In this document: in pieces, positions 59,224 through 64,000 of the stretch | Position numbering within the stretch: the stretch's first letter is position 1 | Layout of the letters: every line of letters starts with the position of its first letter | Source: Paramacrobiotus metropolitanus | Lineage: Eukaryota > Tardigrada > Eutardigrada > Parachela > Macrobiotidae | DNA length: 64,000 nucleotides | Reading direction: 5' to 3' | Assembly: GCF_019649055.1 (NCBI RefSeq) | Contig: NW_026570285.1 | Span: 186,001-250,000 of the forward strand | Notes under the pieces: model-generated | What the model saw: the letters and a program-made list of their open reading frames with translations, nothing else | Databases searched by the model: none | What the model was told of the DNA's origin: nothing | Made by a program: the position numbers and the translations under genes

Positions 59224-61078
59224 ATGGTGCAATCAGCTAGAATTTCCTGTGCGACGACCGCAACTGTCAACTCCGGCGAGACTACTGCAGCGACGGCCTC
59301 TTTTAAATACAAGTTTGGCGATGAAGGATACCTGTAAGTGACTTTTCGAGCAATCGTAAGAAATTTCAAGCGTATACTGTATTTAAATTATTCTCATAAC
59401 TATATAGCCTGGATTATCACGGCACCAAGGTTTGTTATCCCATGTACGAAAGCCTACCGGTTGTGGAGCGCTTCCAAGCGACCACCGAGGACATCTGTAT
59501 AGCCTCATTCCCGAAATCCGGTAAGCGCTTTCATCATACATCTACTGTAGAAAGCTATTACCATAATATGTGCCTATGATATATCGTCAGAATGGAACAT
59601 CCGTTGTTACTTACCTAATGTTTGGCAGGGAGCCATTTCATGGGAGCGGTCGTCTGGATGATTCTGCACGACGGCGATCCTGCTTCGCTGTTAGAGGGTG
59701 GTACTTTAGGATCTAAAATTCCTCGTCTGGAGTGGGCGATGCCGGGAATGGCGGCCCACATGCTGCCGGCTTATAAACTGAGCCAGCAAGCTGGACGGCG
59801 TGTCTTCTTGAGTCATTTAGGATATGATGCGCTACCGGAGAGTATCAAAACCCATGCCAAGGTAACCTTAACACGGTGCTGGCTAATTGCCAGCTAAAGC
59901 ATCTAAACACATAAACCCAAAAGCATTAGAATATCAGTGTACAGCGAACTGATATATGATACGATACGATGTATGATAATATGTAATACGCGCGAAGATA
60001 TGATACGGCTACTTGGTAGGAGCTTAGTACATTAAACATTTTTCGGATATTATTTGAAGCATTAAAATTAGACTGTAAAAAGCACACATTACATATTTTT
60101 TAGCGTAACTGAGCATAAGGATAAGGGAGCAGTTTAGTACCATTTATTCCAACAGGTAATCTATGTCGCGCGTAATCCAAAGGATGTCATCGTCTCCTCG
60201 AACTATTTCTTCCGAGCGTCTCCATTTATGCAGTTCAGTGGTACAGTGCAGGAAACTGCCCAGTCTTTTCAAAACAACACCTGCGCATTTGGTCCGTTCT
60301 TCGACCACGTCGCTGGATACCGGCGACACATATCTGATATTTCCAATTTGTTTTTCGTCACTTACGAGGAGATGCTGCAGGTGAGCATACGCTGCGCAGC
60401 GCAGCATGTAAAACACCTATACATACCGTACATTCGAAAGGGATTGCCTGCAAAGATATACCTTTATAATACCTCATAATACCTTCAGAAATATTTCTCG
60501 AAACAACTAGCCGAATAAAGCAATCGCAAAGTACGGCTGCGTTTTTGTATAAGGCAGGGTAGCTTTTATGCTATTTTGATACGTATCTACATAAACGTTT
60601 TATGGAAGTAAGCACCATTTGAAAATGGCGAATTTTGAAAAATTAACGCTTGCCTTTGTGTGGTCTTTCTTATCTTGAACTTGATGCAGGACTTGGAAAC
60701 CACAGTAAAGAGAATTGCAGCTTTCCTTGGAAAAGAACTGGATGAGGTGCAGATATCCAACGTTATGCGATACTGTTCGCGTGAACAAATGAGAGACAAC
60801 CATACAACCAATCTGGCTCATTTGCACAAATCGGGCGTGATGGATTTTAACGTGTCACCATTCATGCGAAAAGGTAGCGAGAATACGCGACTGCATGGTG
60901 AGGTGGCAGTAGAATTCAAAGCATTTCGACATTTCCAGGAATCATTGGTGACTGGAAGAACCACTTCAGCACGGAACTCGATCGCGAGGTGAATAAATGG
61001 ATTGAGCAGGAAGAGCAGCGTGTCCAGCAAGATCTAAAGGGATTGCACTTCCAGTACGACCACGAGCTCGCAGCATGA
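59224..61078 (+). CDS. Cytosolic sulfotransferase ST5
   Basis: Six exons: 59224-59333, 59408-59520, 59629-59861, 60156-60380, 60690-60873, 60939-61078 (334 residues). Start MVQSARISCATTATVNS, nearly identical to ST6. The PAPS loop is SFPKSGSHFM, the catalytic-His region FLSHLGYDALPESI (Ser for the usual Thr before His), the 3'-phosphate loop VARNPKDVIVSSNYFFRA and the C-terminal signature MRKGIIGDWKNHFS. It ends FQYDHELAA. It is the closest relative of ST6, with which it also shares promoter and leader sequence, so the pair is a recent tandem duplication. Role as for the family; substrate unknown. Confidence 0.94.
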
Positions 61079-61637
61079 AATGTTGCATACTGTGCACTTT
61101 ATAGTCTCAGATTTGTCCCCACTTTATATTACTCCGAGATCAAACATGCACGGATGTTATTGCAATGATCGTGTATGGATTAAAGCCATTGTAACATGTA
61201 ATTATGCATTAAATGTACAACCCGGATTTTTGGACCGTTTTTGAGAAAATTGACAACTGTTAATGTCCAGGTAGAACAAGAATCTCTTTATACAAAAATT
61301 CTCCCAAACTTTACGAGTAGGTTCACACCGTAATTCATGGAAGAAATCTTAGAGGTATTTGACATTCGTCTTATTAAACAGCCAGTTTTCCAGATTTCTG
61401 AAGTAGCTCCATTGTTTTTTCGCCCGTGTGCCCGGAATCGCTTTCCTGGTTCAGGGTGAACTTATCTCCCTCCGCTGGCTGGAGTCGTGGAAGACCTTTC
61501 TCGACCAACCAACCTTGAAAAACGGTCTTAAGGTTAAGAGAAACGCTTCGTGAGTTATATGCTTCCACTGTACAGCATTTTATCTGCACAATTAAGCAGA
61601 CACTAATCCAATAGTACGAGTCCGATGGGATTAAAGC

Positions 61638-61800
61638 CAATCCGATTATACAGATTTATTATCTTGCAAACCAATTAACTGCAACTAAATGCCGCTTGTT
61701 TACGTGCCTCGGCACCGCATTAAACGCCGTACGCGGAACTGGATGGTCATATTATCAGAACCATTTGGCAGAATAGTTATAATCCAGGACACTTGACAGA
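61638..61800 (+). repeat. Upstream block of ST6, copy of the ST5 block
   Basis: CAATCCGATTATACAG, TTATCTTGCAAACCAATTAA and CGGCACCGCATTAAACGCCG match the block at 58427-58560 in order and spacing. Confidence 0.6.
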
Positions 61801-62075
61801 AAAATTAATGAACTTAGCCAGGTGCGCGTCCGGAAACATTCGCTCATAAATTAGAAAAGTGCACCCGTATCTGGCGGAAACTGCACGACTAAAGCGTAGC
61901 AGGAATACAAAAACACCATAAATTTAAGAAGTAATTGCTGCTGCCAGTAAATCATAAGTATTTTTTATCTGCATAGCAAGAATTTTTCAATGACAGCGCA
62001 TTCCATCAAACCTTTTTATGAAATTTCCACTCGAGGCAATAGCAAAAACATTAGGCGAATTACGGTGCATCAAGA

Positions 62076-62083
62076 TATAAAAA
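62076..62083 (+). promoter_or_regulatory. TATA box of ST6
   Basis: TATAAAAA about 145 bp before the start codon, aligned with those of ST5 and ST3. Confidence 0.6.
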
Positions 62084-62221
62084 CAGCATCACGGTTTGCA
62101 AAAAAACGCATTCACATTCTCCAACATTTGTGACAAAGGACATCGGCAACATTAGCGGTTCTGTGCTACCCCGCACTCGGTATTCTTCTCCGATACCTAT
62201 TCCACAAGCGACCGTTTTAAC

Positions 62222-64000
62222 ATGGTGCAATCAGCTAGAATTTCCTGTGCGACAACCGCTACTGTCAACTCCGCCGAGGCTGCTGCGGCCACACCAACTT
62301 TTAAGTACAAATTTGGGGATGAAGGATACCTGTAAGTGACCCTTTGAGAAATCATAAGAAATTACAAGCGTATAACTGAATTACTCTCATAATTGTACAG
62401 CCTGGATTATCACGGTACCAAGGTGTGTTATCCCATGTACGAAAGCCTACCGGTTGTGGAGCGCTTTCAAGCAACCGCCGACGACATCTGCATAGCCTCC
62501 TTCCCAAAATCCGGTAAGCGCTTTCGACATACATCTAGAAAGCTGTCACCATATGTGCATTTAATATATCGTCAGAATGGAACATGCGGTGTTACTTACC
62601 TAATGTTCATGCGGTTTCTGCTTGGCAGGGAGCCATTTCATGGGAGCGGTCGTCTGGATGATTGTCCACGACGGCGATCCTGCTTCCCTGTTGGAGGGTG
62701 GCACTTTAGCATCTAAAATCCCTCGTCTGGAGTGGTCATTGCCGGGAATGCCAGCCAACATGCTGCCGGCTTACAAACTGAGCCAACAAGCGGGACAGCG
62801 TGTCTTCTTGACTCATTTAGGATATGATGCGCTGCCGGAGAGTATCAAAACGCATGCCAAGGTAACGGTTCTGAGTTCTGATTAATTTATTATCTAGACA
62901 TTTGAAAAGACGATCCGAAAAAATTACAATACAGTCGTACGGCGACTTGGTAAAAGCTGTGTATATTTGCTTCAGTTGCAATAAATATTTTTCTGATAAT
63001 AGCTGAGCAGTTAATTAAGGCTGGAAAAGCACGCGCTGAATATTCTGTGGTATACTGTGTAGAAATAAAGAGTCGGCTTGTGGCACACAGATTATTTTTT
63101 CGACAGATAATCTACATCGCGCGCAATGCAAAGGATGTCATCGTTTCCACGAATTATTTCTTCCGGGCGCTAAAGTTTAAACAGTTTACGGGTACAATGC
63201 AAGAGACCGCCCAGTCTTTTATGAACGACACTTGCGCCTTTGGCCCGTTTTTCGACCACGTCGCCGGATACCAACGACAAGCGTCCGATATGGCCAGCTT
63301 GTTTTTTGTCACTTACGAAGAGATGTTGCAGGTGATACCGCTGAATTAAACGATTTAATTACGGCATTATGCACAAAACTATACGCATACCGAACATTCA
63401 ATGTGAAATGTTTAGATTAATACACGATAGCCTTAATTATGCGAGTTTGATACATATTGTATATTCTTGTGCTTCTTTTATCTGGTCTTTCTGATGTTGA
63501 GTTTTTTCCAGGATGTGGAAAAGACCATTAAGGGAATTGCACGTTTCCTGGGGAAAGAACTGGATGAAGTGCAGATAGCTAACATTAAGCGATGCTGTTC
63601 GCGTGAAGAAATGAAAAACAACAAAACAACCAATTGTGAGGACCTGCACAATGCGGGTCTGATGGATTTTAAAGTGTCACCATTTATGCGAAAGGGTAAA
63701 GAAGACCTGCGAGTGCATGATGAAGTGGTGTAAGAAACTCGTAAGTAATTCCTCGTTTTAGGAATCGTTGGTGACTGGAAAAACCACTTTAGCCCGGAAC
63801 TGAATCACCAGGTGGACGAATGGATTAAGCAGGAAGGGCGTCGTGTCAAGCAAGATCTAAAGGAATTTCACTTCCAGTACCAGGATGAATCTATTGAGCA
63901 GGAAGAGCGTCGTGTTAAGCATAAGCAAGATCAAAGGAAAATCAGTTTCAGCACGACCACGTGCTCGCAGGATAAAACAGCGTGTATTAAAAATTTTTTT
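62222..64000 (+). CDS. Cytosolic sulfotransferase ST6, with altered C-terminal tail, stop beyond window
   Basis: Six exons: 62222-62331, 62401-62513, 62629-62861, 63107-63331, 63512-63695, 63762 onward. The PAPS loop is SFPKSGSHFM, the catalytic His is in FLTHLGYDALPESI, the 3'-phosphate loop is IARNAKDVIVSTNYFF and the C-terminal signature is MRKGIVGDWKNHFSPE. In exon 6, after FHFQY, the segment IEQEERRVKHKQD repeats the preceding IKQEGRRVKQD. A missing base in the second copy shifts the frame, so the normal stop (in the GCAGGATAA context near 63970) is skipped and the frame is still open at the window end. The catalytic core is complete; the tail is extended and basic. Confidence 0.88.

Larger units (their letters stand above)
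61079..62221. other. Spacer between ST5 and ST6 with the ST6 promoter
   Basis: No gene seen. 61638-61800 repeats the ST5 upstream block. The minus-strand open frame at 61640-61374 has no family motif. A TATA box lies at 62076. Confidence 0.55.

Overview
The window is eukaryotic nuclear DNA from a small-genome invertebrate. Genes are split into many short exons by GT-AG introns, often 60-100 bp. Paralogues sit in tandem, and non-LTR retrotransposons and small inverted-repeat elements lie between and inside genes. The mix (receptor guanylate cyclase, cytosolic sulfotransferase cluster, F-box and BTB-kelch families, dynamin relic) fits an ecdysozoan. A tardigrade is my best guess, but that is inference. 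I saw no rRNA, tRNA or CRISPR array.

Left part (1-26,700) is mostly relics. A LINE on the minus strand (1-3364) runs off the window edge. A decayed minus-strand gene for a probable secreted protein follows (4221-6086). Two minus-strand BTB-kelch genes (8928-11826 and 21805-24736) are paralogues and both look dead: one through several indels, the other through a candidate solo LTR inside an exon plus other lesions. Between them lie the C-terminal half of a dynamin-family gene (14029-15618), an RLE-type (R2-like) LINE (about 17.2-20.5 kb) and several MITE-like elements.

Middle (26,774-34,017): one apparently intact gene for a membrane receptor guanylate cyclase. I resolved 21 exons (1094 residues) whose phases agree throughout. 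One is a 4-nt microexon inside the kinase-homology domain. A nearly perfect 43-bp hairpin sits in a late intron.

Right part (34,650-64,000): a cluster of cytosolic sulfotransferase genes. ST1, ST2, ST3, ST5 and ST6 are on the plus strand. ST4 is on the minus strand and has a frameshift. A further broken copy is split by an inverted-repeat DNA element. All full copies have six exons, and exons 2-5 are exactly 113, 233, 225 and 184 nt (ST4 exon 3 is 232). Interleaved on the minus strand are a four-exon F-box gene (43124-46497) and a truncated relic of it (37020-38166).

Functional reading: the guanylate cyclase would turn an extracellular ligand into cGMP, the sulfotransferases would use PAPS to sulfate small hydroxyl or amine substrates, and the F-box protein would recruit targets to an SCF ubiquitin ligase. 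Nothing shows these neighbours form one pathway. The clustering looks like local duplication. ST3, ST5 and ST6 keep similar TATA-containing promoters, and ST5/ST6 also share a far-upstream block.
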